A DNA stretch of 64,000 nucleotides from Flavobacteriales bacterium (GTDB lineage Bacteria > Bacteroidota > Bacteroidia > Flavobacteriales_F > PHOS-HE28). The stretch covers positions 186,001 through 250,000 of the forward strand of contig JADJLR010000001.1 of the NCBI GenBank assembly GCA_016710015.1, given 5' to 3'. The notes below the pieces were generated by a model, which searched no databases, had not been told where the DNA came from, and saw only the letters and a list, made by a program, of their open reading frames with translations. Shown one piece after another: positions 9,701 to 18,210 of this stretch (within the stretch, counting starts at the first letter, position 1; each line of letters opens with the position of its first letter). The position numbers and the translations under genes were made by a program.

Positions 9701-11077
9701 GAAATCCCAAACGCTAGGCTCCACTTGCATTTCGCCATCACTCGGCAGTACAAGCAACTCATCGAACGCTCCACAGAACTGAAGTTCATCGGCCATATCG
9801 TATGCGATCCCGCCGACACCCTTATCCCCTGCCCCACCGAATTGCTGGGCCTCTTTGTACACGAAATTGTTCAGGTTGAACCGCGCGATATAGAGGTCAT
9901 GCTGCCCGGTCGCTAGGAATGTTCCAGTGCCATACAGTGCACTGAAGTCCGTCAGTTGACAAGCGAAGCGGCCATAGACGACGACTTCATCATCGGAAAC
10001 CGCCACCGCCCGCGTACTGATCTCGTTCGCCGAACCCCAGGTATGGTGTTGGGTCAATTCACCATCCAAGGTCACATCCAGTAAGAAGGAGGAACGCGGT
10101 GCTGCGGCCGAGAAGATGTCCGGTTGGCTATCCTGGAAGATCACGGTGCCTTGCAGATCTCCAACGAGGAAGAGCCTGTTGCCTTCCACGAGCAGCAGAT
10201 CGAACACCTGGTTGTACGTGCCGCCGCCGAACACGCGGAACCATTCCTCCACACCAGCAGGACTGTAACGCATCAGGAAGACCGCGCTGTACATCGCATT
10301 GTTGTGGACCCCATCGAAGGTGATGGTATCGGAGAACTGACCGGTGAGATAGATGTTGCCTGCATCGTCGTGCTCCACATCCATCGCGCGATCCGCGAAT
10401 TCCGCAGCACCGTGCTTGAGCCAACCCGCCGTGCCATCACCGGCGTAGATCTGTAGGAAGATGTCGACGCTTGGTTCTTCCGTATCTGGATCGATCACGC
10501 TCGTTAGGGTACCTCCATCGAACGTGGCCGTGCCTCTGAATTCCCCAGCCACTGCGACGCTCCCATCCGGACCGATGGACACTCCATTCGGTTGATCGAC
10601 ACCTTCGCCACCTCCTCCTTGCCGCACCCAATTGACAGTGCCGGTCGATGCGTTCATCGAGACCACAAAGACATCCTGTGTGTTGTTCTGGGAGGTCAGT
10701 GTCGTTCCTCCAAAGTTAGCCGCTAGCATGAATTGACCCACGACGACCAGTTCGCCATTCGGGCCCAATTCCAGCGCCACTCCACGGTCCAACCCCGGCC
10801 CACCGAAATGCGTGGACCAGATCAGCCCTCCCGATGGGTCGAACTTTGCCACCACCGCATCCAAGCTGCCGTAGGTGGTCATTGTGGAGGTGGTGCCGAA
10901 GGTGATCACACCGCCGAATTCCCCGGTGACGTATGAATTGCCGCTGGCATCGACGACAAGATCCGTGAACGAATCGTTGCTGGGGCCACCCACACCCTTG
11001 GCCCAATACTGCGCTTGAAGCCCATGCACCAAGAACCAACCAACGAAAAGGAGCGAAACGGATCTAATGGTGACCAT
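6767..11077 (-). CDS. T9SS type B cargo: SBBP-type beta-propeller plus Ig-like domains
   Basis: Large secreted surface protein of 1436 residues. The start at 11077 (MVTIRSVSLLFVGWFLVHG) is preferred because it gives a clean signal peptide ending LQAQ; the frame stays open 126 bp further upstream. The first 450 or so residues carry repeated propeller blades of the SBBP kind (KFDPSGGLIWSTHFGG, DDAGNIYLTGQF). The middle holds Ig-like/PKD-like repeats rich in Cys and Thr. The last 85 or so residues form the gliding-motility-associated type B sorting domain (NIITPNGDGVNDTW, IFNRYGDLVW, GVYYFVLQ). Exported by Sec, then by T9SS to the cell surface. Specific function unknown. Confidence 0.88.
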   Translation of the reverse strand: MVTIRSVSLLFVGWFLVHGLQAQYWAKGVGGPSNDSFTDLVVDASGNSYVTGEFGGVITFGTTSTMTTYGSLDAVVAKFDPSGGLIWSTHFGGPGLDRGVALELGPNGELVVVGQFMLAANFGGTTLTSQNNTQDVFVVSMNASTGTVNWVRQGGGGEGVDQPNGVSIGPDGSVAVAGEFRGTATFDGGTLTSVIDPDTEEPSVDIFLQIYAGDGTAGWLKHGAAEFADRAMDVEHDDAGNIYLTGQFSDTITFDGVHNNAMYSAVFLMRYSPAGVEEWFRVFGGGTYNQVFDLLLVEGNRLFLVGDLQGTVIFQDSQPDIFSAAAPRSSFLLDVTLDGELTQHHTWGSANEISTRAVAVSDDEVVVYGRFACQLTDFSALYGTGTFLATGQHDLYIARFNLNNFVYKEAQQFGGAGDKGVGGIAYDMADELQFCGAFDELLVLPSDGEMQVEPSVWDFMSNYALSDYCGDPNYSDQAGLESRGLKDAFITKGYVNGRQPYDFFFRDGTDCDRSMLGVVLRGVNGYSGMVGPDTLEICGQENLLAWTRTSYAAWVMEPNYSGPEFSFLWQDGSISSSLSVETTGWYSVQASSQAGCLTSIDSLYVIVNPLPARPLISDDQGVNVEASQTVTIIRCLPIQPWLWATGVDPADQVSWNGPDSIPNDSIQALTSGYYTATVITPEGCSRSNTVQVILQPNGTLPPLEAQYDLWFPEDTDQNDTVTVCPYQNVSVYGDVTFLLDGDAVDLPFGIRMYQRCGGNWSYTNGDVSCTVPGGSGASWRYVTVEVLLTNAPCGTDSLFFTRTDSIYVIPITVQPPVVSLTGPTILCPGDTATLVATCVGCDSTVHYYSGLVSLLPNGALVNGPGTSSYTGFTENDGCFAHSTVYHTIDSYPRPTLGNFPDDAIICPNSTAIVYSDTPGQSYQWYGPLGPIPEQNDSIFTSQPGEYYLEMVDLLGCEVVSDPILITDYATPYLNVLPDGVLCEDNETAELQVVTTGSASLVWASPLSGNSTVQVVSQPGTYSCSVTACSIVTTVSTIIYGSVANANLMDPGPYEMCEGSSLVLQAVGGQAFYLWEPEQVVGPTLTVNAAGTYTLLVSDFYGCTDTLAVQVGLIPVEVPLTTNAPPVCFGAELLFGATGAGTITWYADAEATQVIGTGTSLSLGIPALGPHVVFVQQDAGACLSDIQTVIGQVNAVPAVPMITAPDSTCVGEAVSIFVADEVGTTFTWNTPNGAQSGSAIVLDPVVLSHAGTYSVLASIGMCTATGASHTLIVHSPIPFSLGADTSFCVGASYLLVVPDGYTDPLWSTGSTADSIVVQDEGMYTLYAQDENGCITSAQIGLTLRHCDVLPPNIITPNGDGVNDTWQVVSGEFASSSLEIFNRYGDLVWSADPKRKAFAGDHGTTGEPLATGVYYFVLQLDRGTSEPEVQKGYLQILR

Positions 11078-11229
11078 GCGTGGAATACTACCAAGATAGC
11101 GTGAGTTCGCAAAACGCTGCCTAGGATCCTTCTGATCCACGTCTCGACTGGTCAGGCACGGTCGATGAACCGCGCCAATCCGTCCGGAAGACATTGCAAC
11201 CACTGGACGAATTGACGTTACAACGGACC

Positions 11230-11260
11230 TTGAACTGCCACTTCTTCCGTTCTACCTTCA
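11230..11260 (+). promoter_or_regulatory. candidate clpB promoter
   Basis: TTG at 11230-11232, 20 bp, then TACCTTCA at 11253-11260 approximates the Bacteroidota TTTG-N19-21-TAnnTTTG promoter, about 80 bp before the clpB start. The -7 box has two mismatches. The 260-bp divergent region between the T9SS gene and clpB otherwise shows no feature. Confidence 0.3.
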
Positions 11261-11337
11261 CGGAGCGGTGCTTGATGAACCGCGAGCACGGTCGGGAATT
11301 CCAACACTCAACCACTCAACAGCCAACTATACAGAAC

Positions 11338-13989
11338 ATGGACCTGAACAAATTCACCATCCGCTCGCAGCAAGCTATTCAGCAAGCGCAGACCATCGCC
11401 ACCGGCCTCGGCCAACAACAGGTGGAAAATGGTCACCTGCTCAAGGGTATTCTGGAAGTGGATCCAGATGTGACCCCCTTCCTGCTGAAGAAGATGAACG
11501 TGAACCTGCCCACGTTGCAGCAAGCGCTCGACCGGATCGTGAACGGCTACCCGAAAGTGCAGGGCGGCTCGCTCGCGCTATCGCGGAACGCGGGCACAGC
11601 ATTGAACAAAGCACTGTCCGCATTGAAGGAATTCGATGATGAGTATGCCAGCGTGGAGCACATCCTCATCGGCATTCTGGAGACCGGTGATACGATGTCG
11701 CAGGTTCTGAAGGACAGCGGCGTCACGAAGCGTGATCTCGTTGCCGCGATCAAGGAATTGCGGAAGGGCCAGCGCGTCACAAGCCAGAGCCAAGAGGAGA
11801 CCTACAACGCATTGAACAAGTACGCGAAGAACCTGAACCAACTCGCCAAGGACAACAAGCTCGACCCCGTGATCGGGCGCGACGAGGAGATCCGTCGCGT
11901 GCTGCAGATCCTCAGCCGCCGTACCAAGAACAACCCGATCCTGATCGGTGAGCCCGGCGTTGGTAAGACCGCGATCGCAGAGGGTATCGCGCAGCGTATC
12001 GTGAGTGGCGATATTCCAGAAGACCTAGCGAACAAACAGGTATACAGTTTGGACATGGGCGCATTGATCGCCGGTGCCAAATACAAAGGAGAATTCGAAG
12101 AACGACTGAAAGCTGTTGTGAAAGAAGTGATCAGTGCGGAAGGCAATATCATCCTCTTTATCGATGAGATACACACCCTTGTGGGTGCTGGTGGTGGCGA
12201 TGGTGCGATGGATGCCGCCAACATCTTGAAACCTGCGTTGGCACGAGGCGAACTGCGCGCTATTGGTGCAACCACGCTGAACGAATATCAGAAGTACTTC
12301 GAGAAGGACAAGGCCTTGGAACGTCGCTTCCAGAAAGTGATGGTGGACGAGCCGAACCGCGAGGATGCCATTTCGATCCTTCGAGGGCTTAAAGAGAAAT
12401 ACGAAAGCCACCACAAAGTGCTGATCAAGGATGCAGCGATCATCGCGGCGGTAGAACTCAGCACACGCTACATCGCCGATCGTTTCCTACCGGACAAGGC
12501 CATCGACCTGATCGACGAGGCAGCCAGTAAACTGCGGATGGAGATCAACTCCAAGCCCGAGGAACTGGACGAGATCGACCGCCGCATCATGCAGCTGGAG
12601 ATCGAGCGCGAGGCCATCAAACGCGAGAACGACGAGACCAAGCTCAATGAACTGAACAAGGAGATCGCGGAACTCAGCGGCCAGCGCGATAGCTTCAAGG
12701 CCCGTTGGGAAAGTGAGCGCGCACTGGTGGAACGCATCAACAGCGCCAAGGACCAGATCGAGGACCTGAAGCACCAGGCTGCGCAATTCGAGCGTGAAGG
12801 CGACTTCGGTAAAGTGGCCGAGATCCGTTACGGCCGCATCCAAGAGACCGAGAAACAACTCGCCACCGCCAAGGATGAACTGATCACCATGCAGGCCGAC
12901 AGCAAGATGATCAAAGAGGAAGTGGACGTGGAGGAGATCGCCGCCGTGGTGAGCCGCTGGACCGGTGTCCCTGTGACGCGCATGCTGGAAGCCGAGCGCA
13001 GCAAACTTCTGAAGTTGGAGGACGAACTGCACAAGCGTGTGATCGGTCAGGACGAAGCGGTGCATGCCGTAGCCGACGCCGTGCGCAGAAGCCGTGCAGG
13101 GATGGGTGATGAGCGCCGACCGATCGGATCCTTCATCTTCTTAGGCACGACCGGCGTTGGAAAAACGGAACTTGCAAAAGCCCTCAGCGAGGTGCTCTTC
13201 AACGACGAGCACGCGATGACCCGTATCGACATGAGCGAGTACCAAGAGCGCCACAGCGTGAGTCGCTTGGTGGGTGCGCCTCCCGGATACGTGGGCTACG
13301 ATGAAGGCGGACAATTGACCGAAGCCGTGCGTCGCAAACCCTATAGCGTGGTGCTGCTCGACGAGATCGAGAAAGCGCATCCTGATGTCTGGAATATCCT
13401 ACTTCAAGTACTCGATGATGGTCGCCTCACCGACAACAAGGGCCGCGTGGTGAACTTCAAGAACACCATCATCATCATGACGAGCAACATCGGCTCGCAT
13501 ATCATTCAAGAGAACTTCGAGAATCTGAAGGACAAGGACATCGATGCCGTGGTGGAGAAGACCCGAGAGGAGGTGATGGACCTGCTGCGCAAGACCGTGC
13601 GCCCGGAATTCCTGAACCGCGTGGACGAACTGATCATGTTCCGTCCGCTGAGCCAAGCCGATGTTCGCGAGATCGTGAAGCTGCAACTGCACATGCTCCT
13701 CCAGAAGTTGGAAGAGAAGGACATCCACTTGCTACCGAGCGAAGAGCTGATCGATCACATCAGTACCACCGGCTTTGACCCACAATTCGGCGCACGTCCT
13801 ATCAAGCGCATGATCCAGAAGGAACTGCTGAACGAGTTGAGTCGCCAGATCATCGCGGGGACTTTGGAGACCGGTGTGCCGCAGGTGATCGATGTGTTCG
13901 ATGGGAATATCGTACTAAGACGACCGATCGAGGAGGAGGGGAAGAATGGAAAAGGGAAGAAAGAGCGAACCGTTCGTACCGATCTCTGA
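11338..13989 (+). CDS. clpB: ATP-dependent chaperone ClpB
   Basis: Hsp100 disaggregase that works with DnaK to recover aggregated proteins in the cytoplasm. 883 residues from the ATG at 11338 (MDLNKFTIRSQQAIQQAQ), the usual ClpB N-terminus; the upstream extension in the same frame has no homology character. Visible parts: Clp N-domain (about 1-145), first AAA domain with Walker A GEPGVGKT at about 203, the long coiled-coil M-domain (about 405-525, rich in Glu, Lys and Arg), and the second AAA domain with Walker A GTTGVGKT at about 603, followed by the D2 small domain. Length and order are typical. The C-terminal tail is Lys/Arg-rich. Confidence 0.97.
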   Translation: MDLNKFTIRSQQAIQQAQTIATGLGQQQVENGHLLKGILEVDPDVTPFLLKKMNVNLPTLQQALDRIVNGYPKVQGGSLALSRNAGTALNKALSALKEFDDEYASVEHILIGILETGDTMSQVLKDSGVTKRDLVAAIKELRKGQRVTSQSQEETYNALNKYAKNLNQLAKDNKLDPVIGRDEEIRRVLQILSRRTKNNPILIGEPGVGKTAIAEGIAQRIVSGDIPEDLANKQVYSLDMGALIAGAKYKGEFEERLKAVVKEVISAEGNIILFIDEIHTLVGAGGGDGAMDAANILKPALARGELRAIGATTLNEYQKYFEKDKALERRFQKVMVDEPNREDAISILRGLKEKYESHHKVLIKDAAIIAAVELSTRYIADRFLPDKAIDLIDEAASKLRMEINSKPEELDEIDRRIMQLEIEREAIKRENDETKLNELNKEIAELSGQRDSFKARWESERALVERINSAKDQIEDLKHQAAQFEREGDFGKVAEIRYGRIQETEKQLATAKDELITMQADSKMIKEEVDVEEIAAVVSRWTGVPVTRMLEAERSKLLKLEDELHKRVIGQDEAVHAVADAVRRSRAGMGDERRPIGSFIFLGTTGVGKTELAKALSEVLFNDEHAMTRIDMSEYQERHSVSRLVGAPPGYVGYDEGGQLTEAVRRKPYSVVLLDEIEKAHPDVWNILLQVLDDGRLTDNKGRVVNFKNTIIIMTSNIGSHIIQENFENLKDKDIDAVVEKTREEVMDLLRKTVRPEFLNRVDELIMFRPLSQADVREIVKLQLHMLLQKLEEKDIHLLPSEELIDHISTTGFDPQFGARPIKRMIQKELLNELSRQIIAGTLETGVPQVIDVFDGNIVLRRPIEEEGKNGKGKKERTVRTDL

Positions 13990-14151
13990 CCGGTCAAGCT
14001 GTGGAAAACTATGAGAGTCGGCACAAGTTGCTGGCCCTCTGCTTTTCATGGCCGATCGTTGATCGGATCGTGCATAACCCGTTCCTGTTTTCCCTTGTCA
14101 ATAGGATCGCTTCAACTAGTTTGCACTCGTGATCGAACCTACAAACACGGT

Positions 14152-14592
14152 ATGACTTTCGCTTCCCAACTGGACCAATTGCAGATCGGCATCCGCCACA
14201 CGCGTGATCGCCTCGTGGCTCCGCTCGACTTTCGACAACATCAATTGCCGGACGACCCTGAGATCTTCGTGGAAGATGTACTCCACTACGTGATGGATGA
14301 ATGCGCCAAGGACCTGAAGGAACTAGGGCACGTGCTCGAGCACGATACGTCGTGGAAGGATCCGGAGAACCGCTATCCGCTGTACCTGCTGCGCATCGCT
14401 GGTGGCGAAGTGTTGAATCTGCATTTCACCGGCGATTATCCCGAGACCTTGTACTTGACGATCAGCAAAGGCCTTCGTCGTACTGAACAGTTCAGTGATG
14501 CACGCATGGCGCACGTCACTTTGGCGGTAAGCATGGACGCGAATCGTTTGTTGCTCGCCATCCTCGACGGACTCAACCGTTTCGGTCATTAG
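14152..14592 (+). CDS. conserved small protein of unknown function
   Basis: 146 residues from the ATG at 14152 (MTFASQLDQLQIG); the in-frame region upstream lacks coding character. Soluble, acidic and mixed alpha/beta, with no signal peptide or membrane segment. I do not recognise a named domain. Coding use matches its neighbours, and a SixA-like phosphatase begins 18 bp downstream, so the two are probably co-transcribed. Confidence 0.6.
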   Translation: MTFASQLDQLQIGIRHTRDRLVAPLDFRQHQLPDDPEIFVEDVLHYVMDECAKDLKELGHVLEHDTSWKDPENRYPLYLLRIAGGEVLNLHFTGDYPETLYLTISKGLRRTEQFSDARMAHVTLAVSMDANRLLLAILDGLNRFGH

Positions 14593-14610
14593 TGCCTACG
14601 GGCAGCGCGC

Positions 14611-15114
14611 ATGAAGGTCCTCTACCTCTGTCGGCACGCCAAGAGCAGTTGGGCCGATGCAGGCATGGACGACTTCGACCGCCCTTTGAACGAGCGCGGT
14701 TTCCGCAATGCACCTCACATGGCCAAGGTGTTCAAGGATCGTGGCGAGCCGTTGGATCTGATCATAAGCTCCCCCGCCCTACGTGCGAAGACCACCGCTG
14801 ATTTCTTCAAGACCGCAATGTCGATCGGCGACCATGCCTACCGCGAGGACCGTGCGATCCACCATGCCGAGCGTTCCACCTTGCATCGCATCGTGAACAA
14901 CCTGCCGAATGCATCGGATCGCGTCATGCTCTTCGGACACATGCCCGGATTCGGCCTATTGGTGGATCACCTCACCGATTCCGGGATCAGCGCGTTGCCT
15001 ACCTGTGGTTTGGTGCGCATCGATCTTATGGTCGATGATTGGTCCTTGGTGACCAAGGCAAGCGGTACCCTGGTCTGGATCGACTACCCGAAGCGATATC
15101 CCGGCCAAGGCTGA
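14611..15114 (+). CDS. SixA-like phosphohistidine phosphatase
   Basis: 167-residue histidine phosphatase family protein. The N-terminal signature LCRHAKSSW carries the catalytic RH pair (R8, H9), and the second conserved His is in FGHMPGFG (about residue 110). The short length and the RHAKS motif match the SixA branch, which removes phosphate from histidine phosphotransfer domains; the actual substrate here is unknown. It ends 9 bp before the stop of a convergent gene. Confidence 0.85.
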   Translation: MKVLYLCRHAKSSWADAGMDDFDRPLNERGFRNAPHMAKVFKDRGEPLDLIISSPALRAKTTADFFKTAMSIGDHAYREDRAIHHAERSTLHRIVNNLPNASDRVMLFGHMPGFGLLVDHLTDSGISALPTCGLVRIDLMVDDWSLVTKASGTLVWIDYPKRYPGQG

Positions 15115-15122
15115 CCACCAAC

Positions 15123-16460
15123 TCACTTGATCCGCTGGCGATACAACGTGCGGTGTTGCAAGGAGCCGTAAGGTCTGTAGATGTAAAAGGCATGGCCATC
15201 GTGTACCCGCACATCCTCCGGGAACGGATGATCCAACATCCGCACAGGACCTAAAGCACCCGTTCTCGGATCGATCATACGAAGCCAAGTATGGAGGTTC
15301 CGTGCGAACAGCGCGTAGACCATGCCACTCGATGGATCCTGTACCAAACGATCGCACCATGCCTTGTCCGCTTGGTGCGTGATGGGTACCTCTCCCACCG
15401 ACGATCCATCCGGCAGGAACTTGCGAAGTGTTCGGCGATAGTGATCGAACACACAAAGCGTATCGGACACGACGAACAAGGGTGCGTACGGTGGGTCGAA
15501 GTACGGGTCGTTGTAGAATGCCGTCATGTACCCGGCGATCACTTCCGGATCCACACCGGTCTCGAACCCCAGGTCCATGGCGATCACCTTGTCCGCACCG
15601 CTCATGTACTTGTACTGGCTCCGGAACAATTCCATCAGACGCTTGTCCTCCACGGCACAGATCACATGCGAGGTCCCTTCGCGATCCACCGCGAAATGGT
15701 CGAATGCCGGATAGGTCAAGCTGCGGTTGCTCCCCAGCAGTAGACCTTGGATGCTATCGGTCCATGGCAACACACTTTCGCGTAGCGCACTCAGCGCCAA
15801 CTCCTGAAGCACCAAAGCACCGTTGCGCACTTCCACGACCCAAGCATTTCGCAGACCTTCTACGATGGTGCGTTGCGCATGATCGTGGTGCAGTCGCTCC
15901 ACCTCGGTGGGCAACCGGACCGAGCAGCGCTCCACGAAGTTGGTATCCAGTAAATGCAATCTGGCATCCCGATAGACCTGCCTACCGGCCTCCGCCTCGC
16001 GGTGCCACAGCCGTGGCTTTTCATAGGTGAGCACCCAGACTCCTTGATCGTTGATGAAGTGATCCCCCACATGAAGATCTGAACGTTGGTAGACCACTTC
16101 CGGTGCAGGTCGCTCGATGGTAACGCCCGAGAGTTCCACGGCTTGCCGTACCATACGGACCTGAAGCGGTTTCGGGTCGGCAAGTCGTTGTTGCGTTACC
16201 GGTAAGTGCTGCGTGGCGTACCCCACGAAAGAGAAGACCAGTTCCACTCCTTTGGGATCGGCAATGGATAGCACAAAGGCCCCGTCACGAGCCGAGACCG
16301 TCCCTGGATCTGCAGCGGAGGAACGAATGTGTACGTCCGCGAGTGGTACACCGGAACCCGCATCACGCACCATGCCACGCACCAGCACCGGCCCTTGCGC
16401 AGAGCAGTACACCGCGTTCAGCAGCAAAAGAATGGGTAGGATACGGAGGGTCATACACAT
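15123..16460 (-). CDS. secreted carboxypeptidase-regulatory-like domain protein
   Basis: 445 residues with a signal peptide (about 1-22, ending YCSAQ). A second Met two codons in is an equally good start. A carboxypeptidase-regulatory-like domain occupies about 26-110 (VRGMVRDAGSGVPLADVHI, GTVSARDGAFVLSI, LVFSFVGYATQHLPV). The remaining 330 or so residues have no recognised family and read like a beta-propeller (GMVYALFARNLHTWLRMIDP). No T9SS sorting domain or barrel is evident, so it is probably periplasmic or outer-membrane associated. Confidence 0.7.
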   Translation of the reverse strand: MCMTLRILPILLLLNAVYCSAQGPVLVRGMVRDAGSGVPLADVHIRSSAADPGTVSARDGAFVLSIADPKGVELVFSFVGYATQHLPVTQQRLADPKPLQVRMVRQAVELSGVTIERPAPEVVYQRSDLHVGDHFINDQGVWVLTYEKPRLWHREAEAGRQVYRDARLHLLDTNFVERCSVRLPTEVERLHHDHAQRTIVEGLRNAWVVEVRNGALVLQELALSALRESVLPWTDSIQGLLLGSNRSLTYPAFDHFAVDREGTSHVICAVEDKRLMELFRSQYKYMSGADKVIAMDLGFETGVDPEVIAGYMTAFYNDPYFDPPYAPLFVVSDTLCVFDHYRRTLRKFLPDGSSVGEVPITHQADKAWCDRLVQDPSSGMVYALFARNLHTWLRMIDPRTGALGPVRMLDHPFPEDVRVHDGHAFYIYRPYGSLQHRTLYRQRIK

Positions 16461-16537
16461 TGCGTTGCATCGTTAAGATACACGAAGGCCACGGATCGCA
16501 TACTTTCACTTGAGGAACGGTCCTAGCGTCTCGACCA

Positions 16538-17017
16538 GTGATGTCCGAAACCATACGATACGACCACTACAAAGTACTTGGTGTGGAACGCAGTGCTTCG
16601 CTTCGGCAGATCAAGCAGGCGTATCGGGCGCTGGTGAAGCGCTGCCACCCCGATCGCAATCCAGCTCCACAAGCAGCCTCCTTGTTCCATGCCGTTCATC
16701 GGGCTTACGAGGAATTGAGCGATCCGGTACGTCGGCGCAACTACGACGAACGGTTGCGCCATTATCGGCCCTTGACCACTTGTGCCGCACCTCCGGTTCG
16801 CCCGCACTCCACGAATTACCGCACAGCCCGGGATCGTCCGGTGAACCGTTTCGCGTTCATTGGTTTGCACATTACGGGCCTTTGCTTCGGGGTAACACTG
16901 GTCACCGGTATACTCTTGGGCATCACGTTCTTCGCATGGCCATCATTCACTTTGGTGTTCTGTGCATTGGGTCTGGCCATCATTCCTGACAGCCTTTCCG
17001 GGTTACGGTTGAAATAA
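16538..17017 (+). CDS. J-domain membrane protein
   Basis: 159 residues. The first 70 or so form a DnaJ domain: YKVLGVERSASLRQIKQAY, the HPD triad at residues 37-39, then YEELSDPVRRRNYD. After a short linker, two hydrophobic segments (LHITGLCFGVTLVTGILLGI and FFAWPSFTLVFCALGLAII) anchor it in the inner membrane. It lacks the G/F, zinc and substrate domains of DnaJ, so it is a co-chaperone that would recruit DnaK to the membrane. A strong terminator follows immediately. Confidence 0.88.
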   Translation: MMSETIRYDHYKVLGVERSASLRQIKQAYRALVKRCHPDRNPAPQAASLFHAVHRAYEELSDPVRRRNYDERLRHYRPLTTCAAPPVRPHSTNYRTARDRPVNRFAFIGLHITGLCFGVTLVTGILLGITFFAWPSFTLVFCALGLAIIPDSLSGLRLK

Positions 17018-17018
17018 G

Positions 17019-17040
17019 AAAGCCCCTCGGAAGGGGCTTT
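17019..17040. terminator. bidirectional terminator
   Basis: AAAGCCCCT, loop CGGA, AGGGGCTTT: a perfect 9-bp stem with A and T flanks, 2 bp after the J-domain gene stop and 19 bp from the stop of the convergent ilvE. It serves both strands. Confidence 0.85.
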
Positions 17041-17058
17041 CGATCGATCGGTTCGTTT

Positions 17059-18129
17059 TCAACCTACCGGGACCATCCAACCGTACGGATCGACCATGCG
17101 ACCACGACGGATATCATCCAATTTCTCACCGACCATGTTCGCGATCTTCCGGTCCTCCACATTCGGAAGGGAGAAGATCTCATCGCCAAAGGCGATACTC
17201 GCGATGTGCGCGATCGTAGCCGCAGTACCCGCACCATAAGCCGCACGCAGACGTCCGTTCCGTGCAGCAACCAGGATCTCTTCCACACTGACGCGGCGCT
17301 CTTCCACCTTCACTCCTTCATCCGTTGCGATCCGAATGATACTGTCCCGCGTAATGCCGCGGAGGATCGTACCGTCCAATGCAGGGGTGACCAAAGTGCC
17401 ATCTATATTGAAGAAGATGTTCATCGTCCCACTCTCCTCGATGTACTTGTGCGAAAGACCATCGGTCCATACCAACTGATGATACCCTTGCTTCGTCCCC
17501 AACATCGCGGGGTACAAACCGCCCGCATAATTCCCACCGCACTTCGCCTCACCAGTGCCACCGGGGAATGCCCGACTGTACTCCGTTTCCACCTTCACCT
17601 TCACCGCATCGGTATAATAGGCGCGCACGGGACAGGTGATGATCATGAAGCGGTATCCATCGCTGGGTCGTACACCGATATACTCGTCGCTCGCGAACAT
17701 GAACGGACGGATGTACAACGCCGCATCCTCTCCTTTCGGAAGCCATTCCTTGTCCAAACGAACCAGTTCGATGAGTGCATCCATGAACAGTTCCTCCGGA
17801 ATGGTCGGCATGCACATGCGTTCCGCGCTGCGGTTCATCCGCTCTATGTTCGCTTGCGGCCGGAAGATATTCACGCTTCCATCCACAGAGCGATAGGCCT
17901 TGAGTCCTTCGAAAATGGTCTGGCTGTAGTGTAGCACCAAAGCAGCAGGACTCATTCGCATATCAGCGAAGGGCACGATGTTCGGTGTTTTCCATGTACC
18001 ATCCGCGTACTCCATCACGAACATGTGGTCGCTGAAGACCCTGCCGAACTTGATGTTGTCCAGATCGGTATCCGCCAGTTTGGACCGCTCAATACGTTGT
18101 GTCGCTATCTTTTGCCCGGTCGATATCAT
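17059..18129 (-). CDS. ilvE: branched-chain amino acid aminotransferase
   Basis: Class IV PLP aminotransferase interconverting Val, Leu and Ile with their 2-oxo acids. 356 residues from the ATG at 18129 (MISTGQKIATQRIERS); the longer frame upstream runs into the divergent recQ region and past the promoter box. Family features: FGRVFSDHMFVMEY, the catalytic Lys in GTGEAKCGGNYAGG, and ESGTMNIFF and RGITRDSII that shape the cofactor site. Length and motifs match the eukaryote-like BCAT subgroup (about 355 residues). Confidence 0.95.
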   Translation of the reverse strand: MISTGQKIATQRIERSKLADTDLDNIKFGRVFSDHMFVMEYADGTWKTPNIVPFADMRMSPAALVLHYSQTIFEGLKAYRSVDGSVNIFRPQANIERMNRSAERMCMPTIPEELFMDALIELVRLDKEWLPKGEDAALYIRPFMFASDEYIGVRPSDGYRFMIITCPVRAYYTDAVKVKVETEYSRAFPGGTGEAKCGGNYAGGLYPAMLGTKQGYHQLVWTDGLSHKYIEESGTMNIFFNIDGTLVTPALDGTILRGITRDSIIRIATDEGVKVEERRVSVEEILVAARNGRLRAAYGAGTAATIAHIASIAFGDEIFSLPNVEDRKIANMVGEKLDDIRRGRMVDPYGWMVPVG

Positions 18130-18153
18130 CGACTTTGTTTTATGAGGTTGGAA

Positions 18154-18161
18154 CAAATGTA
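18154..18161 (-). promoter_or_regulatory. ilvE -7 box
   Basis: TACATTTG reading leftward, a perfect TAnnTTTG box, 25 bp upstream of the chosen ilvE ATG. No clear -33 TTG lies at the expected distance. The position supports the internal ATG start. Confidence 0.5.
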
Positions 18162-18210
18162 ACCACTTGCCTTTGTGGACGGCCTTTTCCCCTCGCACCT
18201 TTGGAACCGA